NCBI RefSeq assembly: GCF_035605935.1
Contig: NZ_DATNGK010000268.1
Span: 1 to 45,052, forward strand
From: Actinocrinis sp035605935
Lineage (GTDB): Bacteria; Actinomycetota; Actinomycetes; Streptomycetales; Catenulisporaceae
DNA length: 45,052 bases
Direction of reading: 5' to 3'
Made by a program: the position numbers and the translations under genes. Below, piece by piece: positions 8,425 through 16,098 of the stretch (positions are counted from its first letter, which is position 1; the number at the start of each line of letters is the position of its first letter). The notes under the pieces were generated by a model. The model did not search any database, was not told where the DNA came from, and saw only the letters and a list, made by a program, of their open reading frames with translations.

Positions 8425-8647
8425 CTGGACGGGATTGTGTGCTTTTGCTCCGTTCGTACCGGTGACGCCGCAACCCGGCCGAACCGTCCGCTTGCCGAGG
8501 TGCGCCCCGGCTCGCGGGGTTCTGAAACAGACGCAGTTGGAACCCGACCGACCGAACCAGCTCATAAAACCAGCACAGCCGAACCGGCCCACTCGAAACG
8601 CACGCAGTGCTCCCGTATGCAACGCCGCATCCCGAAGGGAGGGAACC

Positions 8648-9841
8648 GTGGTGCCCCAAGACGCGACGCCAGAACACGCTGCGGACTCAGCGTTCGACAC
8701 CGCGCTGCTCCCCCTGGACGGAGCGGCCGTCGATGTGCTGACCGCGGAGCCCCGCAAGGCGACCGCCCCGCTGACCATCTACGACGTGGCGCGGCACGCC
8801 GGGGTCTCGATCGCCTCGGTCTCCCGAGTGCTCAACGGCCACGCCACTCCGCGTCCGGAGACCCGTGACCGGGTGCTGCGCGCGGTGGCCGAACTCGGCT
8901 TCGTGCCGGACGGCGCCGCTCGCGCGCTCTCCAGCCGGCTCAAGGAGATCATCGCCGTGGTCTACCGGCGCGCCCCGCTCGCGCCGCCGGACGACCCGGT
9001 GTTCGAGGACGAGTCGGAAAACCTCGCGTTCGTCGACGTCATCAACCGGGGCGTGCAGATCGCCGCCCAGCACCGCGGCTTCGACCTGCTGCTCAGCTCG
9101 GTCGAAGTGGACGACCACACCCCCGGGCCGCGGATCGCGAACCTGGCCGGCAAGAGCGACGGGATGCTGCTGCACGACCGGGTGCTCACCCCCTCCGGGA
9201 TCGTGCGCCTCGCCGACCGGGTGCCGGTGGTGACCCTGGCCGGCACGCCGACCCGGGCCAGCGTGAACATCAGCGGCGACAACATCGGCGGCATGCGTGA
9301 CCTGATCAAGCATCTGATCGAGGTGCACCATTGCGCCAGCATCGCCTACCTGTCCGGTCACGCCGACAGCCCCGACAGCGTCGCGCGTCACCGGGTGGTA
9401 CGCGAGACCGCCGCCGAGTACGACGTGCGCGTGATCGCCGGCCCGCACTGGACCGGTGAGTACAGCGCCACCGGCGGCGCCCGCGTCATCAGGGCCCTGC
9501 TCGACTCGGGGACCGCGATGCCGGACGCGATCGCCTGCGCGAACGACCAGACCGCGCTCGGTGTGCTGCACGCGCTGCAAGAGCGCGGTTATCACGTGCC
9601 GGGCGATGTGAAAGTGACCGGCTTCGACGACATCCCGGTTGCCCGGCACGTGGTGCCGCAGCTGACTACCGTGCGCCAGCCGATTCAGGACCTCGGCGCG
9701 ATGGCCTTCGACGTGCTCTATTCGATGATCAGCGGCGAGCGTCCTGATGAGCGGCAGCTGGTGCTGCCGGTGCAGGTCGTGGTGCGCGGCAGTTGTGGCT
9801 GCGCCGCCGAATCGCCGCCCTCCTTCCCCAGAACCGCCTGA
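8648..9841 (+). CDS. LacI-family transcriptional regulator
   Basis: 397 residues from the GTG at 8648, preceded by AGGGAGG; the ORF extends upstream to 8435 but would run through nothing conserved. The HTH lies unusually far in, at residues 43-65 (TIYDVARHAGVSIASVSRVL), followed by the hinge region (GFVPDGAARALSS). The periplasmic-binding-like effector domain continues to the end, with the family hallmark VTGFDDIPVARHVVPQLTTV. A 40-residue N-terminal tail before the HTH is longer than usual, and the C-terminus contains RGSCGC as in many actinobacterial LacI proteins. It precedes the ABC transporter by 19 bases and probably controls it together with the GH3 gene through the palindromes at 8358-8424. 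The effector is probably a small saccharide, by inference. Confidence 0.92.
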   Translation: MVPQDATPEHAADSAFDTALLPLDGAAVDVLTAEPRKATAPLTIYDVARHAGVSIASVSRVLNGHATPRPETRDRVLRAVAELGFVPDGAARALSSRLKEIIAVVYRRAPLAPPDDPVFEDESENLAFVDVINRGVQIAAQHRGFDLLLSSVEVDDHTPGPRIANLAGKSDGMLLHDRVLTPSGIVRLADRVPVVTLAGTPTRASVNISGDNIGGMRDLIKHLIEVHHCASIAYLSGHADSPDSVARHRVVRETAAEYDVRVIAGPHWTGEYSATGGARVIRALLDSGTAMPDAIACANDQTALGVLHALQERGYHVPGDVKVTGFDDIPVARHVVPQLTTVRQPIQDLGAMAFDVLYSMISGERPDERQLVLPVQVVVRGSCGCAAESPPSFPRTA

Positions 9842-9860
9842 AGGGTGCCGTAGGAAGACA

Positions 9861-10844
9861 ATGCCTACCCTGATACGCAGACTCATGTTCTACGCGGTGA
9901 CCGCGTTCGTGGCCATCAGCGTGAACTTCTTCCTGCCCCACCTGATGCCGGGCAACCCGGTGCAGGCGATGATGGCCGCGGCCGGTCCGAGCCTGGACCA
10001 CAACTCGGTGGCCGCGCTCGAGGCGCAGTTCGGCATGGGTACCGGGCAGTCGCTGATGTCGCAGTACTGGACCTACTGGGGCCAGCTGTTCCAGGGCAAC
10101 TTGGGCATCTCGGTCTCGCACTCGCCGGAAACCGTGGCCAGCGTCATCGGCTCCGCCCTGTGGTGGACCGTGATCCTGGTCGGCACGGCCACGGTGCTCA
10201 GCTTCATCATCGGCACCCTGGTGGGCGCGATGGTCGGCTGGAAGCGCGGCACGGTGCTCGACCAGGTGCTGCCGACCGCCACCTTCTTCCAGGCGATCCC
10301 GTACTTCTTCCTGGCCACGGTGTTCCTGTACTTCTTCGCCGAGCAGCTGCACTGGTTCCCGGCGGACTTCAAGGGCTACGACACCAACAACTACGTGATC
10401 GGCTTGAACCCCGGCTTCATCGGCAGCGCGATACAGCACGCGGTCCTGCCGGCGCTGACCATCGTGGTCAGCTCGGTGGCCGGCTGGATCGTCGGGATGC
10501 GCAACATGATGGTGACCACCATGGATGAGGACTACGTCCTGGTCGCGCAGGCCAAGGGGCTGCCGAACCGGCGGGTCATCTACTACGCGGCGCGTAACGC
10601 GGTGCTGCCCAGCATCTCAGGGTTCGCCAACGCGCTCAGCTTCGTGGTGGCCGGCTCGCTGCTGACCGAGCTGGTGTTCTCCTACCCCGGACTCGGCAAC
10701 CTGCTGCTGAGCGCGGTGACCAACGTGGACTACCCGCTGATCCAAGGCATCTTCCTGATCATCACCTTCGCCGTGCTGGCGGCCAACCTGCTGGCCGACA
10801 CGGTGTACGTGCTCCTCGACCCGCGCACCCGACAGGAGGCCTGA
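9861..10844 (+). CDS. Opp/Dpp-type ABC transporter permease (DppB-like)
   Basis: 327 residues; the ATG at 9861 follows GGAAG. Six membrane segments are apparent. The N-terminus has the family signature LMFYAVTAFVAISVNFFLPHLMPGNP, in line with OppB/DppB (first TM followed by a P-G-(N/D)-P loop). The EAA-like cytoplasmic loop is AKGLPNRRVIYYAARNA, which contacts the ATPase. It forms a heterodimer with the product of the next gene. The family moves peptides, but some members move oligosaccharides (for example in Thermotoga); the LacI regulator and GH3 enzyme point to sugars here. It is the second gene of the LacI-led operon. Confidence 0.93.
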   Translation: MPTLIRRLMFYAVTAFVAISVNFFLPHLMPGNPVQAMMAAAGPSLDHNSVAALEAQFGMGTGQSLMSQYWTYWGQLFQGNLGISVSHSPETVASVIGSALWWTVILVGTATVLSFIIGTLVGAMVGWKRGTVLDQVLPTATFFQAIPYFFLATVFLYFFAEQLHWFPADFKGYDTNNYVIGLNPGFIGSAIQHAVLPALTIVVSSVAGWIVGMRNMMVTTMDEDYVLVAQAKGLPNRRVIYYAARNAVLPSISGFANALSFVVAGSLLTELVFSYPGLGNLLLSAVTNVDYPLIQGIFLIITFAVLAANLLADTVYVLLDPRTRQEA

Positions 10845-10846
10845 GC

Positions 10847-11806
10847 ATGCTGCGCGTCCTGAAATCGCCCAAGATCGCGTTCGGTCTCGGCCTGTTCCTG
10901 TTCTTCGCGCTGATGGCGATCTTCGGCCCGTCGATCGCGCCGTACCCGGACCCGCTCAAGCTGGTCGGCACGCCGTGGCAGCACCCGAGCGGCCAGCACC
11001 TGCTCGGCACGACCCAGCAGGGCCAGGACGTCTACTCGCAACTGCTGATCGGCGCCCGGCCGACGCTGATGATCTCGTTGATCGCCGGGGTGATCGCGAC
11101 GCTCCTTTCGGTGATCATCGGCGTGGCCGCGGGCTTCTTCGGCGGCATCGGCGACAACCTGCTCTCGATGCTGGCGAACATCTTCCTGGTGCTGCCGGCG
11201 CTGCCGTTCCTGATCGTGATCAACAGCTACCTGCCGGCCGGCGGAAAGTCCAACTCCTTCCTGCTGGCCACGATCATCAGCCTGACCGGCTGGGCCTGGG
11301 GCGCCCGGGTGCTGCGCGCGCAGACCCTCTCGATGCGCAAGCGGGACTTCGTGGACGCGGCGCGCATCAGCGGTGAGCGCTCCTGGCGGATCATCATCTT
11401 CGAGATCGTGCCGAACCTGGTTCCGGTCATCGCCTCCTCGTTCGTGTTCACCGTGCTGTACGCGATGGGCACCTACGTGGCCCTGGCCTTCATCGGCGCG
11501 ATCGACCCGAACCAGCCGTGGAGCTGGGGCTCGATGCTCTTCTGGGCGCAGTCCAACACCGCGGCGCAGGTCGGCGGCTGGTACTGGTTCGCCGCCCCCG
11601 GCATCTGCGTGGCGCTGCTCGGCACCTCGCTGGTGCTGCTCAACTTCGGCATCGACGAGTTCATCAATCCGCGGCTGCGCGCGGCCGGCCTGTCCCGCAA
11701 GGGGCTCAAGGCCGCCGGGGTGCGCTCAAGCAACACGCTGGGCCTGACGCCGGTGGTGCGTAAGACCCCGGTCCCGGCGGCGACGATCATCGAGGAGACG
11801 GTGTGA
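10847..11806 (+). CDS. Opp/Dpp-type ABC transporter permease (DppC-like)
   Basis: 319 residues, ATG 2 bases after the previous stop with AGGAGG upstream. DppC/OppC architecture: first TM at about residues 10-28, the N-terminal domain motif (P)SIAPYPDP and HLLGTTQQGQDVYSQLLIGARPTL characteristic of the subfamily, then five further TM segments and the EAA loop DAARISGERSWRIIIFEIVPN. The last 40 residues form a charged cytoplasmic tail. It overlaps the downstream ATPase start by four bases (GTGA), so it is coupled. Partner of the DppB-like permease. Confidence 0.93.
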   Translation: MLRVLKSPKIAFGLGLFLFFALMAIFGPSIAPYPDPLKLVGTPWQHPSGQHLLGTTQQGQDVYSQLLIGARPTLMISLIAGVIATLLSVIIGVAAGFFGGIGDNLLSMLANIFLVLPALPFLIVINSYLPAGGKSNSFLLATIISLTGWAWGARVLRAQTLSMRKRDFVDAARISGERSWRIIIFEIVPNLVPVIASSFVFTVLYAMGTYVALAFIGAIDPNQPWSWGSMLFWAQSNTAAQVGGWYWFAAPGICVALLGTSLVLLNFGIDEFINPRLRAAGLSRKGLKAAGVRSSNTLGLTPVVRKTPVPAATIIEETV

Positions 11807-12984
11807 GCGGCCTGCTCGGAACCCAGCGCACTGAATCGGCGGGGCGTCCGCGCTCGCGCGGCGACGTGGTGCTCGATATCTCAGGGCTCTGCGTGGACTA
11901 CGGCTTCACCGACGACGCCGTGCACGCGGTGGTCGACGCGAGCCTGACGCTGCGCCGCGGCGAGGTGCTCGGCCTGGCCGGAGAGAGCGGCAGCGGCAAG
12001 TCGACGCTGGCCTACGCGGTCACCCGGCTGCTGCGCGCACCCGGCGTGATCACCGCGGGCGAGGTGCGGTTCCACGGTAAAGCGGGCGACTACGACCTGC
12101 TGACCGCCGACGCGGAGACGATGCGCGAGCTGCGCTGGTCGCAGCTGGCGGTGGTGTTCCAGAGCGCGATGAACGCGCTGAACCCGGTGCTGACCATCGG
12201 CAGCCAGCTGACCGACGTGCTCAAGGCGCACCGCCCCGACCTGAACCGCCAGGCCAGGAAGGACCGCGCCGCCGAACTGCTCAACCTGGTCGGCATCACC
12301 GCGGACCGGCTCAGCAGCTACCCGCACGAGCTGTCCGGCGGCATGCGCCAGCGCGTCATGATCGCGATGGCGCTGGCCCTGGAGCCGGAAGTGCTCATCA
12401 TGGACGAGCCGACCACCGCCCTCGACGTGGTCACCCAGCGGGAGATCCTCGAGGAGCTGGTCGGGCTGCGCGACCGGCTCGGCTTCGCAGTGCTCTTCAT
12501 CACGCACGACCTCTCGCTGCTGATCGAGCTGGCCGACACCATCGCGGTGATGTACGCGGGCCGAGTGGTCGAGTACGCGCCGGCGGCCGCATTGTTCCGT
12601 TCGCCGCGGCACCCCTACACCGCCGGGCTGCTGAACTCCTTCCCCGGCCTGCACGGCGAGCGGGTGGCGATGACCGGAATCCCCGGCTCACCCCCGGACC
12701 TGCGACACGTACCGGAGGGCTGCCCGTTCAACCCGCGCTGCCGGTACGCCATGGATGTGTGCCGCCAGGACGCACCCGTCCTCCTCACGCTGCCCTCGGC
12801 CGGCCGGCGCGCCGCCTCGTGCTGGCTTCAGGCCGAGGGCTTCATCGCACCGGAGCCGCTGGCCCTGCCAGAGCCCACCACACTCGGCGCGCGGATCGTG
12901 GCCCGGCCCGGCGCGCTGGCCGCCGACCTGAACGACTCCGACCCGCAGGACCCGTACATCGAGGCCGCAGGGAGCGCGCTGTGA
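11803..12984 (+). CDS. Opp/Dpp-type ABC transporter ATP-binding protein (DppD-like)
   Basis: 393 residues from a GTG overlapping the permease stop. Walker A GESGSGKST (about 60-68), signature LSGGMRQRV, Walker B LIMDEPTTALD and switch His in FITHDLSLL. The oligopeptide-transporter C-terminal domain is present (HPYTAGLLNSFPGL, and a Cys-containing CPFNPRCRYAMDVC region that in some OppD/DppD proteins binds [4Fe-4S]). It energises transport together with the DppF-like ATPase. The C-terminus is extended by about 45 residues after that domain. Confidence 0.93.
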   Translation: MSGLLGTQRTESAGRPRSRGDVVLDISGLCVDYGFTDDAVHAVVDASLTLRRGEVLGLAGESGSGKSTLAYAVTRLLRAPGVITAGEVRFHGKAGDYDLLTADAETMRELRWSQLAVVFQSAMNALNPVLTIGSQLTDVLKAHRPDLNRQARKDRAAELLNLVGITADRLSSYPHELSGGMRQRVMIAMALALEPEVLIMDEPTTALDVVTQREILEELVGLRDRLGFAVLFITHDLSLLIELADTIAVMYAGRVVEYAPAAALFRSPRHPYTAGLLNSFPGLHGERVAMTGIPGSPPDLRHVPEGCPFNPRCRYAMDVCRQDAPVLLTLPSAGRRAASCWLQAEGFIAPEPLALPEPTTLGARIVARPGALAADLNDSDPQDPYIEAAGSAL

Positions 12985-14072
12985 CCGACCTGAGCAACTA
13001 CGTTCCCGCGCACGGCGCCGCGCCGGACGGGCAGGTGCCCGCGCTCGAAGCCAGATCGCTGACCAAGCACTTCCCGGTGCGCGGCGGCTGGAGCATGCGC
13101 AAGGCGGTGGTGCACGCGGTCGAGGACGTGAACCTGGTGCTGCACCGCGGCACGGTCACCTCGGTCGTGGGCGAGTCCGGCTCCGGCAAGTCGACGCTGG
13201 CCCGGATGCTGGCCCGGCTGATCGAGCCGACAGCCGGGCAGGTGCTGCTCGACGGCAAGCCCGCTCCCTCGAGCGGCCGCGCGTATTCGAACCTGGTGCA
13301 GCTGGTCCTTCAGGACCCGTTCGCGTCACTGAACCCGATCCATGGGATGCGTTACATCCTCGGCCGTCCGCTCAAAATCCACGGCACCGCCGGGGAACTG
13401 GGCATGGACGACGCCATCAAGGACTTGCTCCGCAGGGTGGCGTTGACCCCTGCGGAGCAATTTATCGAGAAGATGCCGCACGAGCTGTCCGGCGGCCAGC
13501 GCCAGCGCGTCGCGATCGCCCGCGCGCTGGCGGTGCGGCCGGAGGTGCTGCTCGCGGATGAGCCGGTCTCCATGCTCGACGTGTCCATCCGGCTCGGTGT
13601 GCTGAACCTGCTCGCCGATCTGCGCGACCGCGAGCGCCTGGCGATCCTGTACGTCACCCACGACATCGCCTCCGCGCGCTACCTCGCCGACACCATCGCG
13701 GTCATGTACGCCGGGCGGGTGGTAGAGGCCGGGCCGGCCGTACAGCTGACCGATCGTCCGCAGCACCCTTACACCCAGCTGCTGCTGTCCGCGGCCCCGG
13801 ACCCGGACCGCGCCGAGGCGCCGTCGCTGGCTGGAGCCGGTTCACCGCCGAGCCTGGTCAGCCCGCCCTCGGGTTGCCGCTTCCACCCGCGCTGCCCGTT
13901 CGCGATGGCCAAATGCGCCGAGCAGGCGCCCCCGGCCTTCCCGGTCGGCCCGGGTCAGACCAGCGCCTGCTGGCTGCACGAGACGCCCACCCCAAAGACC
14001 TCCGCCACAGTGTCCGCAAGCGCAGTGGAGGAACGCACCACCCGCTCAGCACCCGACGAAGCACAGGGGTGA
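12981..14072 (+). CDS. Opp/Dpp-type ABC transporter ATP-binding protein (DppF-like)
   Basis: 363 residues from the GTG at 12981 (GTGA overlap with the DppD-like stop). Walker A GESGSGKST, Q-loop VLQDPFASLNPIH, signature LSGGQRQRV, Walker B LLADEPVSMLDVS and switch YVTHDIASARY. The C-terminal oligopeptide domain again has a CRFHPRCPFAMAKC cluster. Second ATPase of the heterodimeric transporter. The substrate-binding lipoprotein gene follows after 240 bases, which is an unusual position for it, since it is often first. The 14073-14312 gap holds no gene I can support. Confidence 0.93.
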   Translation: MTDLSNYVPAHGAAPDGQVPALEARSLTKHFPVRGGWSMRKAVVHAVEDVNLVLHRGTVTSVVGESGSGKSTLARMLARLIEPTAGQVLLDGKPAPSSGRAYSNLVQLVLQDPFASLNPIHGMRYILGRPLKIHGTAGELGMDDAIKDLLRRVALTPAEQFIEKMPHELSGGQRQRVAIARALAVRPEVLLADEPVSMLDVSIRLGVLNLLADLRDRERLAILYVTHDIASARYLADTIAVMYAGRVVEAGPAVQLTDRPQHPYTQLLLSAAPDPDRAEAPSLAGAGSPPSLVSPPSGCRFHPRCPFAMAKCAEQAPPAFPVGPGQTSACWLHETPTPKTSATVSASAVEERTTRSAPDEAQG

Positions 14073-14312
14073 TCCCGGTGCGGCTTGGAAAGGAGATCGC
14101 GCTGCGCTCCCCGCCACCCGGCCGGCGGCGTCGGCCAGGTGTCTGAGACGCGCGAAAGATCGCTCAGACGCAAGGAATGCACTCAGCAAGCCACGACGCG
14201 GAATGTCGGGCACACGCCCAGCCGACCGCGCCTGGCACCCCGGATAGATCCCACCACGGTCTTCCCCAAAGATGGTCGGCCACGGCCGACTGGACACAAC
14301 GGAGTGTAAGCA

Positions 14313-15998
14313 ATGTTCCGGAAATCGCTACGCCCACGGGCACTGGTAGGTGCGGCAGCACTTACTGCGCTCGCCCTGACCGCCAGCGCTTGCGGTAGCT
14401 CGCCCAAGCCGAGCAGCAACGCCGGCGGCTCGAAGTCCGCGACGCTGACGATCGAGTCGAACCCGGTCTCGCCGTTCACCGACAACTTCAACCCCTTCGT
14501 GCAGACCAGCATCGCCAAGCAGGTGAACTCCACCTCGCTGATCTACGAACCCCTGCTGCAGTGGAACATCACCAAGGCCAACTCGTACTACCCGTGGCTG
14601 GCCGACTCGTTCACCTGGAACACCGACGGCACCGCCGTCACGTTCAAGATGCACTCGGGCGTGAAGTGGTCCGACGGCCAGCCGCTTACGGCCAAGGACG
14701 TCGCCTACACGTTCCAGCTCATGCAGCAGAACAAGGCGCTCAACGCCAACGGCCTGCCGATCACCGGCGCGAACGCCGCGGATGACTCGACGGTGACGAT
14801 CACCTTCAGCTCGCCGCAGTACAGCAACATCTACGCGATCTCCGGCCAGACCTTCATCGTGCCGCAGCATCTGTGGTCCGCGCAGGCGGACCCGGCGCAC
14901 TGGACCGACCCGAACCCGGTCGGCTCCGGCCCGTACACCCTGGACAAGTTCTCGGCGCAGGGCTTCACCCTGAAGGCCAACCCGAACTACTGGCAGGGTG
15001 CGCCGAAGGTCTCCGAGGTCAGCTACCCGTCCTACGTGTCCAACACGACGGCGAACCAGGCGCTGACCAGCGGTCAGCTGGACTTCGCCGGAAACTACGT
15101 CACGAACATCGACCAGACGTACGTGGCGAAGGACCCGGCGCACAACCACTACTACTTCCCGGCCACCAACACGGTGGTGCTGATCCTCAACGTCACCAAG
15201 GCGCCGTTCAACGACGTCAAGGTGCGCCAGGCGGTCAGCGCGGCGGTCAACCGCACCGAGCTCTCCCAGGTCGGTGAGACCAACTACGAGCCGCCGGCCA
15301 CCTCGTCCAGCGGCCTGCTGCTGCCCGAGTTCACCGACCAGGTGCCCTCGGACCTGGCCAACGACCTGCCGGCCACCTCGGACGCGAACAAGGTCAGCCA
15401 GACCATGACCGCGGCCGGTTACGCCAAGGACGGCAGCGGTATCTGGGCCAAGAACGGCAAGGAGGTGTCGTTCTCGATCGAGGACCCGTCCTCGTACACG
15501 GACTACTTCACCTGCGCGACGCTGATCTCCCAGGAGCTCAAGCCGCTCGGCTTCAAGGTCTCGGTCAACGGCGTCACCCCGGACAAGTGGACCGCGGACC
15601 TCAACGCGGGCAGTTTCGACGCCGCGATTCACTGGGGCGGCGGCGGCCCGACCGCGTACCAGCAGTACGACAACTGGCTCGACTACGGCACCAGTGCCGC
15701 GATCGGTCAGACCGCCAACGGCGACTACGGCCGCTACAACAACCCGACGGTGCAGTCCGCGCTCAAGGCCTGGGCCGGCAGCAACGACCCGGCGACCATC
15801 AGCACCCAGCTGGGCATCGTGGCGCACGCCATGTCGACCGACGTGCCTGACGTCGTCCTGATGTACGGCGCCGGCTGGGACGCCTACAGCACCAAGCACT
15901 TCACCGGATGGCCGACGAAGGACAACTCCTACATCGACCCCCGGCCGAATGACCCGTGGATCGAGTACACCGTGCTGCACCTGACGCCGGTCTCGTAA
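14313..15998 (+). CDS. ABC transporter substrate-binding lipoprotein (SBP family 5)
   Basis: 561 residues; ATG at 14313 with GGAG 10 bases upstream. Signal peptide with a positively charged N-terminus (MFRKSLRPR), a hydrophobic core, and a lipobox ending A-S-A-C with the lipidated Cys at position 27. The mature part follows SBP_bac_5: NFNPFVQTS near the N-terminus, YPWLADSFTWNTDGTAVTFKM and KWSDGQPLTAKDVAYTF, and VRQAVSAAVNR in the hinge. Tethered to the outer face of the membrane, it hands substrate to the DppBC-like channel. Substrate is unknown; peptides or oligosaccharides are possible. A perfect-stem terminator follows. Confidence 0.93.
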   Translation: MFRKSLRPRALVGAAALTALALTASACGSSPKPSSNAGGSKSATLTIESNPVSPFTDNFNPFVQTSIAKQVNSTSLIYEPLLQWNITKANSYYPWLADSFTWNTDGTAVTFKMHSGVKWSDGQPLTAKDVAYTFQLMQQNKALNANGLPITGANAADDSTVTITFSSPQYSNIYAISGQTFIVPQHLWSAQADPAHWTDPNPVGSGPYTLDKFSAQGFTLKANPNYWQGAPKVSEVSYPSYVSNTTANQALTSGQLDFAGNYVTNIDQTYVAKDPAHNHYYFPATNTVVLILNVTKAPFNDVKVRQAVSAAVNRTELSQVGETNYEPPATSSSGLLLPEFTDQVPSDLANDLPATSDANKVSQTMTAAGYAKDGSGIWAKNGKEVSFSIEDPSSYTDYFTCATLISQELKPLGFKVSVNGVTPDKWTADLNAGSFDAAIHWGGGGPTAYQQYDNWLDYGTSAAIGQTANGDYGRYNNPTVQSALKAWAGSNDPATISTQLGIVAHAMSTDVPDVVLMYGAGWDAYSTKHFTGWPTKDNSYIDPRPNDPWIEYTVLHLTPVS

Positions 15999-16008
15999 CC
16001 ACAACCCG

Positions 16009-16057
16009 CCCCGGATCCGCCGCAGCCGCACTCTGCGCGGATCCGGGGCACTTTTTT
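16009..16057 (+). terminator. Rho-independent terminator after the binding-protein gene
   Basis: CCCCGGATCCGC (16009-16020) pairs perfectly over 12 bp with 16037-16048 around a 16-base loop, followed by CACTTTTTT. It likely attenuates read-through into the GH3 gene and may leave the lipoprotein transcript more abundant. Confidence 0.9.
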
Positions 16058-16098
16058 ACCTGATCATGTTGATTTATCACTATTTTTTGGGAGATTCG

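Noticed and set aside
8435..8647. 71-residue N-terminal extension of the LacI gene
   Set aside because: No ribosome site, while GTG at 8648 follows AGGGAGG.
14073..14312. Small ORFs in the gap before the binding-protein gene
   Set aside because: None has a ribosome site plus conserved features; the stretch shows only scattered GC-rich sequence.
14328..16031. 567-codon minus-strand ORF opposite the binding protein gene
   Set aside because: No conserved motifs; shadow of the lipoprotein gene, which has signal peptide and family motifs.
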